Origin: Sphingobacteriaceae bacterium
GTDB lineage: Bacteria; Bacteroidota; Bacteroidia; UBA7662
Length of the DNA: 64,000 bases
Direction of reading: 5' to 3'
Assembly (NCBI GenBank): GCA_013824115.1
Contig: PNNG01000017.1
Coordinates: 23,133 to 87,132, forward strand
Translations under genes and position numbers: made by a program
Shown here: positions 34,140-43,126 of the stretch, piece by piece
How the letters are laid out: each line of letters begins with the position of its first letter
Numbering within the stretch: position 1 is the first letter of the stretch
The notes under the pieces: generated by a model
Seen by the model: only the letters and a program-made list of their open reading frames with translations
Database searches by the model: none
What the model was told of the DNA's origin: nothing

Positions 34140-34301
34140 GCGCCCTGTAGGGGTGCAATGTGTGACCAAACGATGGAAATGTCTGGTTCGGCACCCTCGA
34201 TCATAAATGACGGCTCATTAGAACGCACATTACGCCCCTACAGGGCGTATTTTGTTATTATATTTTTAACGAACTACCCATATTCGACCCCTACAGGGTC
34301 G
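34140..34301. repeat. REP-like hairpins with core CCCTGTAGGGG
   Basis: Three palindromic elements share one core, forward as CCCTGTAGGGG (within 34141-34155) and reversed as CCCCTACAGGG (34231-34249 TACGCCC-ctaca-GGGCGTA; 34285-34301 CGACCC-ctaca-GGGTCG). The first is followed by TGTGTGACCAAA, which also follows the related hairpins at 50.68 and 50.86 kb. The rest of the 34074-34420 gap shows no gene. Confidence 0.7.
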
Positions 34302-34420
34302 GAATTTGGGCATCTTATATCCTTCAATATTTGGAAATGCATTGTAGATAGTAGTCGGCTGTTTGCTGAGATGTCTGCAGCCTATGGGAGTCAGTAAGCG
34401 ACTGTTCCGGGTATTTTTGA

Positions 34421-34894
34421 TTGAAAATTAATAACTTTGATGAGGTTGCCAAGGATAGCCTCGACGAATGGCTGTACTATTTCAAACACAGCAGCTTACC
34501 GCAGCGTTATCACGCCAAGGGGCTTACCGAAGTAGCCGAGCAATTAAAGATTGATGCCATGGACGCTGCCACCAAAGCCAAGTACCAAAAATACCTCGAC
34601 GCCCAGTTGTTCACCGAATCGGCCTTAGAGAGCGCCTATGATAACGGGCTTTTTAAAGGTCGGGATTTAGGTAAAAAAGAAGGCATGAAAGAAGGCATGA
34701 AAGAAGGCATGAAAGAAGGTAAAAAAGAAGGTAAAAAAGAAGGCGTTAAAGAAGGAATTGAATTAGGCGAACTGCAGGAGCGGCAAAAGAGCATAGTGAA
34801 ATTGGCCTCCGTGGGTATTCCGCATGATACCATTGCTGCTGCTTTTAGTATCAGTGTCGATGAAGTACGAGCCATTCTCAGTCGGAAACACTAG
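34421..34894 (+). pseudogene. Rpn/PD-(D/E)XK transposase-like C-terminal remnant
   Basis: 157-codon frame without an ATG; a stop (TGA 34418-34420) abuts the TTG at its head. It matches only the C-terminal half of Rpn/PDDEXK_2 recombination-promoting nucleases: LDEWLYYFKHSSLPQRYHAK, the linker, then a lysine-glutamate repeat and the end domain IVKLASVGIPHDTIAAAFSI with SVDEVRAIL. The nuclease domain is missing, so the gene is a remnant of an inactivated copy. The repeat is a 12-bp unit (GGC/T-ATG/AAA-AAA-GAA) repeated about seven times at 34671-34755, giving KKEG/MKEG tetrapeptides, prone to slippage. Confidence 0.75.
34671..34755 (+). repeat. 12-bp tandem repeat coding KEG units
   Basis: About seven 12-bp units of the kind GGTAAAAAAGAA or GGCATGAAAGAA in a row, giving the tetrapeptide repeat G-(K/M/V)-K-E. 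Copy number is likely to vary between strains. Confidence 0.8.
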
Positions 34895-35304
34895 CCGAGA
34901 TTTATACTGACAGCTGACGACAGCAAGGGGTGATTCCTGTCAGCTATTTGGGGATTTTTTTGGCCGGGAATGATTAGTCCCTTCAGTTCTCAGCGGCTCA
35001 GCTTTAATTGAAAGACGCAGATGCCGCCCTTCTGTGGTCAAGCGGCTAGTCTTTGCTTTGGCTCCATTTTCACAGCCCATTTCTGCGCTTTTTTGATTTT
35101 TACTCTCCCACTTTCTCCCACAAGCGCCGAAAAACACCAGATTTTGGCGGTCTTTCTGCGCCAAGGAGAGATTTTATTGGCTTTTTTGATTTGTTCTGAA
35201 GGTCAGTTGGCAGGTGGCTGCCTTGTCATAATCTGCGTTTTTGGGCACGAAACAATGTTTATCTGTTGCAATATTGCTGTGGATAAAAACGATGTGTTTT
35301 AAGG
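34895..35304. other. Intergenic gap before mraZ
   Basis: No supported gene. A minus-strand open frame (35164-34940) has no family sign and is probably chance. It holds an imperfect inverted repeat CTGACAG (34908-34914) / CTGTCAG (34937-34943) before a T run, and an inverted MraZ-type box pair at 35106-35120. Confidence 0.6.
35106..35120 (-). promoter_or_regulatory. Inverted MraZ-type box pair
   Basis: On the minus strand TGGGA (35120-35116), five bases, TGGGA (35110-35106): the same 10-nt phased TGGGN form as the mraZ operator 200 bp away but in the reverse direction. No gene is placed downstream to explain it as a promoter-side operator. Confidence 0.4.
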
Positions 35305-35329
35305 TGGGGCAAAGTGGGAGATTGTGGAA
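35305..35329 (+). promoter_or_regulatory. MraZ operator, three phased boxes
   Basis: TGGGG (35305-35309), TGGGA (35315-35319) and TGGAA (35325-35329) repeat with an exact 10-nt period just upstream of the -7 box of the dcw operon. In E. coli MraZ binds TGGGN repeats separated by five bases; here the third box is degenerate. Predicts autorepression of the cluster by mraZ. Confidence 0.75.
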
Positions 35330-35336
35330 TACTTCC

Positions 35337-35344
35337 TACCTTAG
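35337..35344 (+). promoter_or_regulatory. -7 box TACCTTAG of the dcw operon
   Basis: TACCTTAG resembles TAnnTTTG and lies 22 nt before the mraZ start. The phased MraZ boxes cover the zone where the -33 part should be. Confidence 0.5.
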
Positions 35345-35365
35345 TGTTTGTAAAAGTCCACACTC

Positions 35366-35815
35366 TTGACCCAGTTCCTCGGAGAATATGAACTCAAACT
35401 CGATGCGAAAGGCCGATTGGTCCTTCCGGCGGGATTGATGCGCCAACTGCCGGCCGAAGCCGCGGGCAGATTGGTGGTGAACCGGGGTTTTGAAAAGTGT
35501 TTGGTGCTTTATCCTGCCAGCGAGTGGGATGGCATTGTGGCCGAGGTAACCAAACTCAATCAGTACGTAAAGGAAAACCGCGAGTTTGTGCGCTATTTCC
35601 TGCGGGGAGCTTCGCCGCTCGAGCTCGATGCCGCCAACCGCATCAACCTGCCCAATTCGCTGCTCGAATACGCGGGTATCGAAAAGGATGTGGTGCTTTT
35701 TGGCAATTTGAACAAAATTGAAATCTGGTCGAAGCAGTTGTACAACGACATGCTCAACAACGAGCCCGGCGACTTCTCTGCCTTGGCCGAAAAAGTGATG
35801 GGAGGCAGGTTGTGA
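35366..35815 (+). CDS. mraZ: Cell-division regulator MraZ
   Basis: 149-residue protein with two SpoVT-AbrB-like (swapped-hairpin) domains that binds the operator in front of its own operon and represses the dcw cluster. FLGEYELKLDAKGRLVLPAG opens the first domain, and SPLELDAANRINLPNSLLEY the second. The start is a TTG (35366): no in-frame ATG exists before the upstream stop at 35351, and this codon gives the usual family start M-x-x-FLGEY. The weak start plus operator may keep MraZ low. Stop overlaps the rsmH start (GTGA). Confidence 0.93.
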   Translation: MTQFLGEYELKLDAKGRLVLPAGLMRQLPAEAAGRLVVNRGFEKCLVLYPASEWDGIVAEVTKLNQYVKENREFVRYFLRGASPLELDAANRINLPNSLLEYAGIEKDVVLFGNLNKIEIWSKQLYNDMLNNEPGDFSALAEKVMGGRL

Positions 35816-36723
35816 CCTCAACAGTTTACCACCGTCCGGTGATGCTTGCCGAATGCCTCGAAGCACTTCAAATTCAGCCTAACGGCACTTATGTAGATGT
35901 GACTTTTGGCGGCGGCGGACACAGCCGGGCCATCCTTGAACGGCTAGGTGACCATGGTCGACTCTTGGCCTTCGACCAGGACCCCGACGTGCAAGCCCAT
36001 CTCCCTCAGGATGGGCGCTTCACTTTTGTAGACGCCAACTTCCGCCATTTGAAGCGCTTTTTGCGCCTACACGGCGCCCTTCCCGTAGATGGCATTTTGG
36101 CCGATCTGGGCGTGAGCTCGCACCAGTTCGACGAGGCTGAACGGGGTTTTAGTTTTCGTTTTGATGCCGAGCTCGATATGCGCATGGACACCCGTGCCGA
36201 ACGCAGCGCCCGTGAACTGCTCAACGAAGCTTCGGAAGAAGAGCTGCGCCGCATTTTCCGCTTGTATGGCGAACTCACCAATGCTGGTCGGGTGGCCAAA
36301 CTGGTGGTGTTGGCCCGCAGCAAGGGTGAATTGCGTACCATCGAACAACTGAAGGCTGCCATAGCGCCGGCCATGGGCAACGACAAGCCGGCGAAATTTT
36401 ACGCCAAGGTATTTCAGGCTTTGCGTATCGAGCTGAACGAAGAAATGGAGGCCTTGCAGGAGTTTTTGCTGCAGTGTGCCGAAGTAATCAAGCCCGGCGG
36501 CCGATTGGTGGTGATGAGTTACCACTCGCTCGAAGACCGTTTGGTGAAGCACCTGGTGAAGCAAGGCAATCTCGAAGGCAAGGTGGAAAAGGACTTCTAC
36601 GGCAATGATTTGCGGCCTTTTGATCCGGTGATTGGCCGGGCCATCGTGGCCAGTGAGGCCGAGCAATTGGAAAATCCACGCGCCCGCAGCGCCAAACTCA
36701 GGATAGGAGAGCGCCGCGCATGA
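35812..36723 (+). CDS. rsmH: 16S rRNA (cytosine(1402)-N(4))-methyltransferase
   Basis: 303-residue SAM-dependent methyltransferase acting on 16S rRNA C1402. GTG start (35812) overlapping the mraZ stop; YHRPVMLAECLEAL is the family start. YVDVTFGGGGHSRAILERLG is the SAM motif I; GILADLGVSSHQFDEAERGF and PGGRLVVMSYHSLEDRLVK are family texts; the end NPRARSAKLRIGER is typical. The 4-nt overlaps on both ends show tight coupling within the division operon. Confidence 0.96.
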   Translation: MTSTVYHRPVMLAECLEALQIQPNGTYVDVTFGGGGHSRAILERLGDHGRLLAFDQDPDVQAHLPQDGRFTFVDANFRHLKRFLRLHGALPVDGILADLGVSSHQFDEAERGFSFRFDAELDMRMDTRAERSARELLNEASEEELRRIFRLYGELTNAGRVAKLVVLARSKGELRTIEQLKAAIAPAMGNDKPAKFYAKVFQALRIELNEEMEALQEFLLQCAEVIKPGGRLVVMSYHSLEDRLVKHLVKQGNLEGKVEKDFYGNDLRPFDPVIGRAIVASEAEQLENPRARSAKLRIGERRA

Positions 36724-37097
36724 ATACCTACAAGCCCAAAAACGAAACCCGCGAACAGCAAACTGAAAGAGCACCTAAAAGTGGGCGCCGAATCAACCTG
36801 TTTGGTGTTTTCGATCCAGAGCGCTACCTCAAGGCGCAGGCGGTAGGCAAACACCTGCCTTTTGTGCTGTATTGCAGCGTGCTTACGCTTCTCTACATCG
36901 CCAATGCGCACATGGTTGAAAAGCGCATCCGCAGCATCAACAAGCTCGAAAATGAGCTGAAAGATCTGCGGGCAGAATACATCTCGCTGAAAAGCGATTT
37001 GATGTACCTGAGCAAACAAAGTGAAGTAGCCAAAAGGGTGGAGGTAGCAGGTCTGAAAGAGCTGCAATCGGCACCCAAAAAGATATATATCGACTGA
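36720..37097 (+). CDS. ftsL: FtsL-like division protein
   Basis: 125-residue bitopic membrane protein in the ftsL position between rsmH and ftsI. Cytosolic basic N-terminus (about 40 residues), one membrane helix (LPFVLYCSVLTLLYIANAH), then a periplasmic coiled coil (KRIRSINKLENELKDLRAEY) that should pair with the FtsB/DivIC-like partner to help FtsQ and FtsWI. Sequence similarity to E. coli FtsL is poor, as is usual for this phylum; position and shape carry the call. Overlaps both neighbours (ATGA; TGATG). Confidence 0.8.
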   Translation: MNTYKPKNETREQQTERAPKSGRRINLFGVFDPERYLKAQAVGKHLPFVLYCSVLTLLYIANAHMVEKRIRSINKLENELKDLRAEYISLKSDLMYLSKQSEVAKRVEVAGLKELQSAPKKIYID

Positions 37098-39190
37098 TGA
37101 GCGTGAAGCAAGATATCGTCAGGAGAATTTACCTCTCCTTTGCACTGATGGTGTTGGTGGGACTGGGCATTGTGTTCCAGGCCGCCCGCATTCAAACGGT
37201 GGAGGGAGCGTATTACCGAGAGTTGGCCGACAGTCTCACCACGGCTTACCGCACCATTGAAGCCATACGCGGCAATATTTACGCCGCCGATGGCAGTTTG
37301 CTGGCTACTTCGGTGCCCATTTACGATGTGCGCATGGATACCCGGGTAGATGGACTCACCGACGAGCTTTTTGAAAACAAGGTCGATTCGCTGGCCTTGG
37401 GCCTATCACGCATTTTTGGCGATATGAGCGAGCGCGACTATGCCCGCAAAATCCGCGAAGGTCGCCGTACCGGCAAGCGCAATATGTTGCTCAAGCGCAA
37501 CATCAATTACGAGCAGCTACAGCGCGTGAAACAGCTCGCTTTGTTCAATCGCGGCCGATACAAAGGCGGCTTGGTAGTAGAGCAGAAGACCAAAAGAGAA
37601 ATGCCATTCCGACATCTCGCCAGGCGCACCATCGGTTATGCCATTGCCGGTGTGGCGCCGGTGGGATTGGAGGGCGCTTTTGATGCCGAGCTGGCTGGTG
37701 TGGGAGGCAAGCGCCTCATGCAGAAGATTGCCGGCGGGGTGTGGATTCCGATTAACGACCGCGATGAAATTGAGCCCAGCCACGGCCACGACATTGTCAC
37801 CACCATCGATGTGAACATTCAAGACGTCACCGAAGCAGCTCTTTTGCGCGCTTTGGAGAAGCACAATGCCGACCATGGTACCGCCATTGTGATGGAAGTG
37901 GCTACCGGAAAAATAAAAGCCATGGCCAATTTGGGTCGCGATGCAGAAGGCGGTCTCTACTACGAAAAATACAATTACGCCATTGGCGAAAGTGCCGAAC
38001 CCGGCTCGACCATGAAATTGGCCTCGTTGATGGTAGCTTTAGAGCGGGGCGATGTGCGTTTGACCGACAGCATTGACATTGAGCGCGGGCAATTCCGCTT
38101 TTTCGACCGGGTGATGAAGGATTCGGAAAAGCACGATCACCGCATGATGACGGTGAAAGACATTTTCGCCATCAGCTCCAATGTGGGCATTTCGCGCCTC
38201 ATTCAGGAGCAATATGGCAAGCAGCCGCAGTTGTTTTTAAACGGACTCGAAAGTTTGGGCATGGGCAAACTCACCGGCATTGAAATTACCGGCGAAGGCA
38301 AGCCTGAAGTGAAGCGGCCGGGTACCAAAGGCTGGAGCGGTGTAACCCTCCCTTGGATGAGTGTGGGCTATGAGCTTCGCTTTACACCGCTGCAGGTGCT
38401 CTCGCTTTACAATGCGGTGGCCAACGATGGCAAAATGATGCACCCTTATTTGGTGCAGGAAGTGCAGGAGTATGGCAAGGCCGTAAAAAAATACAAGCCC
38501 GAGGTCATGCAAGCCAGTATAGCCAGTGCCTCTACCATCAAACAAGCCCGCGAATTGCTAGAGCATGTGGCAGTGGTAGGTACCGCCAAACATTTGCAAG
38601 GCAAACAATACAGCATTGCGGGCAAAACAGGTACTGCTTTGATTGCCGACAATAGCGCAGGTTACCGTGGCACAGTAAAGTACCGGGCCTCGTTTGCCGG
38701 TTATTTTCCCGCCGATAAACCGCGCTACAGTGTGATTGTGGTGGTGGCCAATCCAAGCGCTGGGGTGTATTACGGCGGTTATGTGGCCGGACCGGTGTTC
38801 AAAGAAATTGCCGACAAGGTGTATGCCTCGCACATCAATCCGTATTTAGATCAAGACCGTCCCACCGACGAGCAGCCCGATTACCTCATTGTAAAAGGGG
38901 GTCGCCGCGATGAAACCGAATATGTATTGCGCAAGCTCGACTTCGCTTACAACGACGCGCCCGATGCGGAATGGGTGAGTCAGGCCGACAGCACCCGCCT
39001 CACCGAAGTAGCCATTAAAGACAAGCTGGTGCCCCAGGTTACGGGCATGGGCTTAAAAGACGCCGTTTTTCTGCTCGAAAATGCTGGCTTGCGTGTGGTG
39101 CCTATAGGCCGCGGCAGGGTAGTACGCCAGAGCATAAAGGCGGGAAGTGCCTATCGTAAAAATCAAGAAATCGTATTGGAACTCAGCTGA
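37097..39190 (+). CDS. ftsI: Septal transpeptidase (penicillin-binding protein) with PASTA domain
   Basis: 697-residue class B PBP that cross-links septal peptidoglycan. N-terminal anchor helix (LSFALMVLVGLGIVFQAARI), pedestal domain, transpeptidase domain with S-T-M-K in EPGSTMKLASL, SSN in ISSNVGISRL and KTG in AGKTGTALIAD. A PASTA domain at about residues 640-697 (LVPQVTGMGLKDAVFLLENA...) is a feature of this phylum and of SpoVD-type proteins, absent in E. coli FtsI. Overlaps ftsL by 1 nt; next gene starts on the shared base. Confidence 0.96.
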   Translation: MSVKQDIVRRIYLSFALMVLVGLGIVFQAARIQTVEGAYYRELADSLTTAYRTIEAIRGNIYAADGSLLATSVPIYDVRMDTRVDGLTDELFENKVDSLALGLSRIFGDMSERDYARKIREGRRTGKRNMLLKRNINYEQLQRVKQLALFNRGRYKGGLVVEQKTKREMPFRHLARRTIGYAIAGVAPVGLEGAFDAELAGVGGKRLMQKIAGGVWIPINDRDEIEPSHGHDIVTTIDVNIQDVTEAALLRALEKHNADHGTAIVMEVATGKIKAMANLGRDAEGGLYYEKYNYAIGESAEPGSTMKLASLMVALERGDVRLTDSIDIERGQFRFFDRVMKDSEKHDHRMMTVKDIFAISSNVGISRLIQEQYGKQPQLFLNGLESLGMGKLTGIEITGEGKPEVKRPGTKGWSGVTLPWMSVGYELRFTPLQVLSLYNAVANDGKMMHPYLVQEVQEYGKAVKKYKPEVMQASIASASTIKQARELLEHVAVVGTAKHLQGKQYSIAGKTGTALIADNSAGYRGTVKYRASFAGYFPADKPRYSVIVVVANPSAGVYYGGYVAGPVFKEIADKVYASHINPYLDQDRPTDEQPDYLIVKGGRRDETEYVLRKLDFAYNDAPDAEWVSQADSTRLTEVAIKDKLVPQVTGMGLKDAVFLLENAGLRVVPIGRGRVVRQSIKAGSAYRKNQEIVLELS

Positions 39191-40650
39191 TGCCACTTTT
39201 ACGCGACATATTGTACAAAGCCGGGGCCGTTGAAATACACGGCAGCACCGATCGTGACATTGCGGCCGTAGCGCTCGACTCGCGCAAGGTAGTTGCAGGC
39301 GCTGCTTTTGTAGCGGTGCGTGGCAGTGCTACCGATGGGCACCAGTACATGGCCAAGGCCGCCGAGCTAGGCGCCTCTGCCATTGTGTGCGAGGAATTGC
39401 CAACAGAACGTGCGGCCGGGGTCACCTATGTGCGCGTGCCCGACAGCAGCAGGGCTTTGGCGTGGATGGCTTGCAACTTTTACGACAATCCCTCCGAAAA
39501 GCTCAAGCTTGTAGGCATAACCGGCACCAACGGCAAAACCACCACGGTAAATTTGCTTTTTGCGCTGTTTACTCGCATGGGTTATCCCTGCGGATTGTTG
39601 TCGACCGTGGGCAACCGCATTGGTCACCGCAACCTCGAAGCCACACATACTACCCCCGATGCCGTCACCATCAATGCCCTTTTGGCCGAGATGGTGGAAG
39701 CCGGTTGCAGCCACGCCTTCATGGAGGTGAGCTCGCATGCCGCGCACCAGCACCGCATTGAAGGTTTGGCTTTCGATGTAGCCATTTTCAGCAACATCAC
39801 CCACGACCACCTCGATTACCATGGCACCTTTGACCATTATTTGAAGGCCAAGAAGTCGTTTTTCGACCGTTTGTCGGCCGAGGCAGTGGCTCTGGTGAAC
39901 CGCGACGATAAAAACGGCCTGGTGATGGTGCAAAACACCAAAGCCAAGGTGCAGACCTTCTCGTTGCGTCAGGATGCTGACCTCAAGGCCAAGGTATTGG
40001 AAAATAACTTCGCTGGCTTGCACCTGCTGCTCGACGGTACCGATTTCCACAGCGGCCTCATTGGCAGCTTCAATGCCTACAACCTGCTGGCCGTTTACGG
40101 AGCGGCCATGGCTTTGGGTGAAGACAAGTTAGAAGTGCTTACGGCCCTTTCTTCTTTGGCAGCACCCAGCGGCCGATTCGATTATGTACGCAGTGCCAAC
40201 CTCATTACCGGCATTGTAGATTACGCCCATACCCCCGATGCTTTGGAAAATGTGTTGCGCACCATCCGCGACATCCGCCAGGGCAACGAGCGCATCATTA
40301 CCGTGGTAGGCTGTGGGGGCGATCGCGACAAGACCAAACGGCCGGTGATGGCCGAACTGGCTGCCCGCATGAGCGACAAAGCCATCCTCACCAGCGACAA
40401 TCCCCGCACCGAAGACCCCGAGCGCATACTCGATGAAATGCAGGCCGGTTTGTCGCTCGAGCAGAAAATCCATACCCTGCGCATCAGCGACCGTGCCGAA
40501 GCCATTCGTGCGGCCTGCATGCTGGCACTGCCCGGCGACATCATTTTGGTGGCGGGCAAGGGACACGAAACCTACCAAGACATTGCCGGGGTAAAACACC
40601 CTTTTGACGATAAAGCCGAACTCCTCAAAAACCTTGAAAGCTTGAAATAA
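39190..40650 (+). CDS. murE: UDP-MurNAc-tripeptide synthetase, meso-DAP type
   Basis: 486-residue Mur ligase that adds meso-diaminopimelate to UDP-MurNAc-L-Ala-D-Glu with ATP. ATP loop GTNGKTTTVNLLFAL near residue 112; HTTPDAVTINALL and FSNITHDHLDYHGTFDHYLK in the central domain; carbamylated Lys region AKKSFFDRL. The DNPR motif in TSDNPRTEDPERIL selects meso-DAP over lysine, so the wall is predicted to be DAP-type. Its stop shares a base with the mraY ATG (TAATG). Confidence 0.96.
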   Translation: MPLLRDILYKAGAVEIHGSTDRDIAAVALDSRKVVAGAAFVAVRGSATDGHQYMAKAAELGASAIVCEELPTERAAGVTYVRVPDSSRALAWMACNFYDNPSEKLKLVGITGTNGKTTTVNLLFALFTRMGYPCGLLSTVGNRIGHRNLEATHTTPDAVTINALLAEMVEAGCSHAFMEVSSHAAHQHRIEGLAFDVAIFSNITHDHLDYHGTFDHYLKAKKSFFDRLSAEAVALVNRDDKNGLVMVQNTKAKVQTFSLRQDADLKAKVLENNFAGLHLLLDGTDFHSGLIGSFNAYNLLAVYGAAMALGEDKLEVLTALSSLAAPSGRFDYVRSANLITGIVDYAHTPDALENVLRTIRDIRQGNERIITVVGCGGDRDKTKRPVMAELAARMSDKAILTSDNPRTEDPERILDEMQAGLSLEQKIHTLRISDRAEAIRAACMLALPGDIILVAGKGHETYQDIAGVKHPFDDKAELLKNLESLK

Positions 40651-41786
40651 TGTTGTACTACCTGTTTGATTATCTCGACAAGCAATTCGACCTGGCCGGT
40701 GCGGGGGTTTTCCGCTTTATTTCGTTCAGGGCATCGTTGGCGGCCATTTTGAGTTTGCTCATCAGCTTGTTTATTGGCAAGCGCATCATCAACTACCTCA
40801 AGCGCAAGCAAATTGGCGAAACCATCCGCACGGTGGGCCCCGAGAGCCATTTCAGCAAAAAAGGCACCCCTACCATGGGTGGTGTCATCATCCTCATTTC
40901 AATCCTTATTCCCACCCTCTTAGTAGCCAAGGTAGAGAATGTGTATGTGCTGGTGATGTTGTTGGCTACCCTCTGGATGGGTGCCATAGGCCTCACCGAC
41001 GACTACATCAAGGTGTTTTTGAAGAACAAGCAAGGCCTGCGCTCTAAGTTCAAAATCATGGGACAGGTGGGCTTGGGCATCATCATCGCAACTACCCTGT
41101 TTTTCCATCCCGATGTGCAGCAAATTGCCCTGCAAACCAACCTGCCCATCGGCAAATCGCTCTTCAGCTATGCCAATTTGGCACCTACGCCTGAGCTGGC
41201 CTGGGTGATTTATTTTGCGGTGATCATCTTCATTGTAACGGCGGTAACCAATGCGGTGAATCTTACCGACGGTATCGACGGACTGGCGGCAGGCGTATCG
41301 GCCATAGTGGGTACCGGTTTGGGCATTTTGGCTTATATGAGCGGTAACACCATTTTGGCCAATTACCTCAATATTCTGTATGTGCCCATGTCGGGCGAGG
41401 TGGTGGTTTTCCTGGCGTCGCTGGTAGGTGCTTGTATTGGCTTCATTTGGTACAATAGTTTTCCGGCCCAGGTTTTTATGGGCGATACGGGTTCATTGGC
41501 TTTGGGTGGTGCCTTGGCTGCTGTAGCCATCATCATCAAAATGGAATTGTTGCTGCCCATTTTGTGCGGCATTTTCTTCGTAGAAAGCCTGTCGGTAATC
41601 ATACAAGTAACCTACTTCAAATACACCAAAAAGAAATACGGTGAAGGTCGCCGCATCTTCAAGATGTCGCCCCTGCACCACCACTACGAGCTCAAAGGCA
41701 TTCCCGAACCTAAAATCGTGACCCGCTTTTGGATTGTAGCCATCTTCCTTGTGATTGTAACCATTGCCTTGCTGAAACTGAGATAA
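40650..41786 (+). CDS. mraY: Phospho-MurNAc-pentapeptide transferase
   Basis: 378-residue inner-membrane enzyme that makes lipid I from UDP-MurNAc-pentapeptide and undecaprenyl phosphate. About ten helices. Family texts: KKGTPTMGGVIILISIL, the catalytic Asp pair GLTDDYIKVFLKN, NLTDGIDGLAAGVSA, GDTGSLALGGALA and PLHHHYELKG (the HHH motif). Starts at the murE stop; its own TAA shares a base with the murD ATG. Confidence 0.97.
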   Translation: MLYYLFDYLDKQFDLAGAGVFRFISFRASLAAILSLLISLFIGKRIINYLKRKQIGETIRTVGPESHFSKKGTPTMGGVIILISILIPTLLVAKVENVYVLVMLLATLWMGAIGLTDDYIKVFLKNKQGLRSKFKIMGQVGLGIIIATTLFFHPDVQQIALQTNLPIGKSLFSYANLAPTPELAWVIYFAVIIFIVTAVTNAVNLTDGIDGLAAGVSAIVGTGLGILAYMSGNTILANYLNILYVPMSGEVVVFLASLVGACIGFIWYNSFPAQVFMGDTGSLALGGALAAVAIIIKMELLLPILCGIFFVESLSVIIQVTYFKYTKKKYGEGRRIFKMSPLHHHYELKGIPEPKIVTRFWIVAIFLVIVTIALLKLR

Positions 41787-43126
41787 TGCCCGATAAGATT
41801 GTCATACTGGGAGCAGGAGAGAGCGGCGTAGGTGCTGCTGTGCTGGCGAAAAAGCTGGGTGCCGACGTATTGGTGTCGGACGCCGGAGCGATCAAGCCTG
41901 CCCAGTTGGCAACGCTCGAGGCTTTGGGCGTGCGCATCGAGCAAGGTGGGCATACCGAAGCCGAGCTTTTGGGGGCAAAGGAAGTGATCAAAAGTCCGGG
42001 TATCCCCGACCACCTGCCGCTTTTGCAGCGGGTGCGTGCTGCCGGGGTACCCATCATCAACGAATTGGAATACGCTGCGCGCCACACCCAAGCCAAACTC
42101 ATTGGCATTACGGGCACCAATGGCAAAACCACGACTACGCTGTTGACGTATCACATTTTTAAGTCGGCCGGACTCAAAGTAGGCCTGGCGGGCAATGTGG
42201 GCAAAAGTTTTGCGCGGCAGGTGGCTGAAGAGGATTTCGATTATTACATCCTCGAGATCAGTAGTTTCCAGCTCGATGGAATGTTTGCCACCCGTTTGGA
42301 TGTGGGCGTGATTACCAACATCACCCCCGATCATTTAGACCGCTACGATTACAAATTCGAAAACTACGTGGCTTCGAAGCTGCGTATTGCCCAGAACATG
42401 GGTCCCGAGCAAGTGCTGGTGTACAATGCCGACGATGCGGTAACGGTACAAGCCCTGGAGGGTGCCAGCATCAAAGCCCGCAAAATTCCCTTCAGCTTCG
42501 AGCGCGAGTTAGAAGGCGAAGGGGCTTTCAAAAAAGGACAAGAAATATTTTTTCGCATAAACCAAGATACCATGACAGTGCCATTCGATGAACTCTCGCT
42601 AAAAGGTCGCCATAACAGTTACAACGCCATGGCGGCTGGGGTACCTTCCCGACTCTACGACATCCGCAAAGACAGCGTGCGAGAAAGCATGAGCAATTTC
42701 GAGCAGGTGGAGCACCGACTGGAAAGGGTAGCTACCATCAAAGGGGTGGAGTATGTGAACGACAGCAAGGCCACCAATGTGAACAGTGCCTGGTACGCTC
42801 TCGAAACCTATGCCGGACCCATTGTTTGGATTGCAGGTGGGGTAGACAAGGGCAATGATTACGAGTCGATCAAAGACTTGGTGAAAGAGCGCGTAAAGGC
42901 CATCGTTTGTTTGGGTACCGATAATCGTGGAATCCATGAGGCTTTCGGCCAGTTGGTGCCTGTAATTGTAAACACCACCAGTATGGAAGAATGTGTGCGC
43001 ATGGCCCATCACTTGGCTGTGAAGGGCGATGTGGTATTGTTGTCGCCTGCTTGCGCCAGTTTCGACCTGTTTGACAATTACGAAGACCGTGGCCGTCAAT
43101 TTAAAAAACACGTAAAGGCACTCTGA
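41786..43126 (+). CDS. murD: UDP-MurNAc-L-alanine:D-glutamate ligase
   Basis: 446-residue cytosolic Mur ligase that adds D-glutamate with ATP. N-terminal Rossmann-like start KIVILGAGESGVGAAVLA, ATP loop GTNGKTTTTLLTYHIF, FQLDGMFATRLDVGVITNIT, DHLDRYDYKFENYVASKLRI, and NDSKATNVNSAWYALETY in the C-terminal domain. The ATG at 41786 shares one base with the mraY stop; an in-frame codon at 41729 would lie within mraY. The C-terminal KHVKAL completes the fold; no break is seen. Confidence 0.96.
   Translation: MPDKIVILGAGESGVGAAVLAKKLGADVLVSDAGAIKPAQLATLEALGVRIEQGGHTEAELLGAKEVIKSPGIPDHLPLLQRVRAAGVPIINELEYAARHTQAKLIGITGTNGKTTTTLLTYHIFKSAGLKVGLAGNVGKSFARQVAEEDFDYYILEISSFQLDGMFATRLDVGVITNITPDHLDRYDYKFENYVASKLRIAQNMGPEQVLVYNADDAVTVQALEGASIKARKIPFSFERELEGEGAFKKGQEIFFRINQDTMTVPFDELSLKGRHNSYNAMAAGVPSRLYDIRKDSVRESMSNFEQVEHRLERVATIKGVEYVNDSKATNVNSAWYALETYAGPIVWIAGGVDKGNDYESIKDLVKERVKAIVCLGTDNRGIHEAFGQLVPVIVNTTSMEECVRMAHHLAVKGDVVLLSPACASFDLFDNYEDRGRQFKKHVKAL

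Noticed and set aside
34671-34755. Possible CRISPR-like array
   Set aside because: Units are 12 bp with no spacers and stay in frame inside a coding remnant.
34940-35164. A 74-codon minus-strand open frame before mraZ
   Set aside because: No family, no start context, and composition typical of non-coding DNA here.
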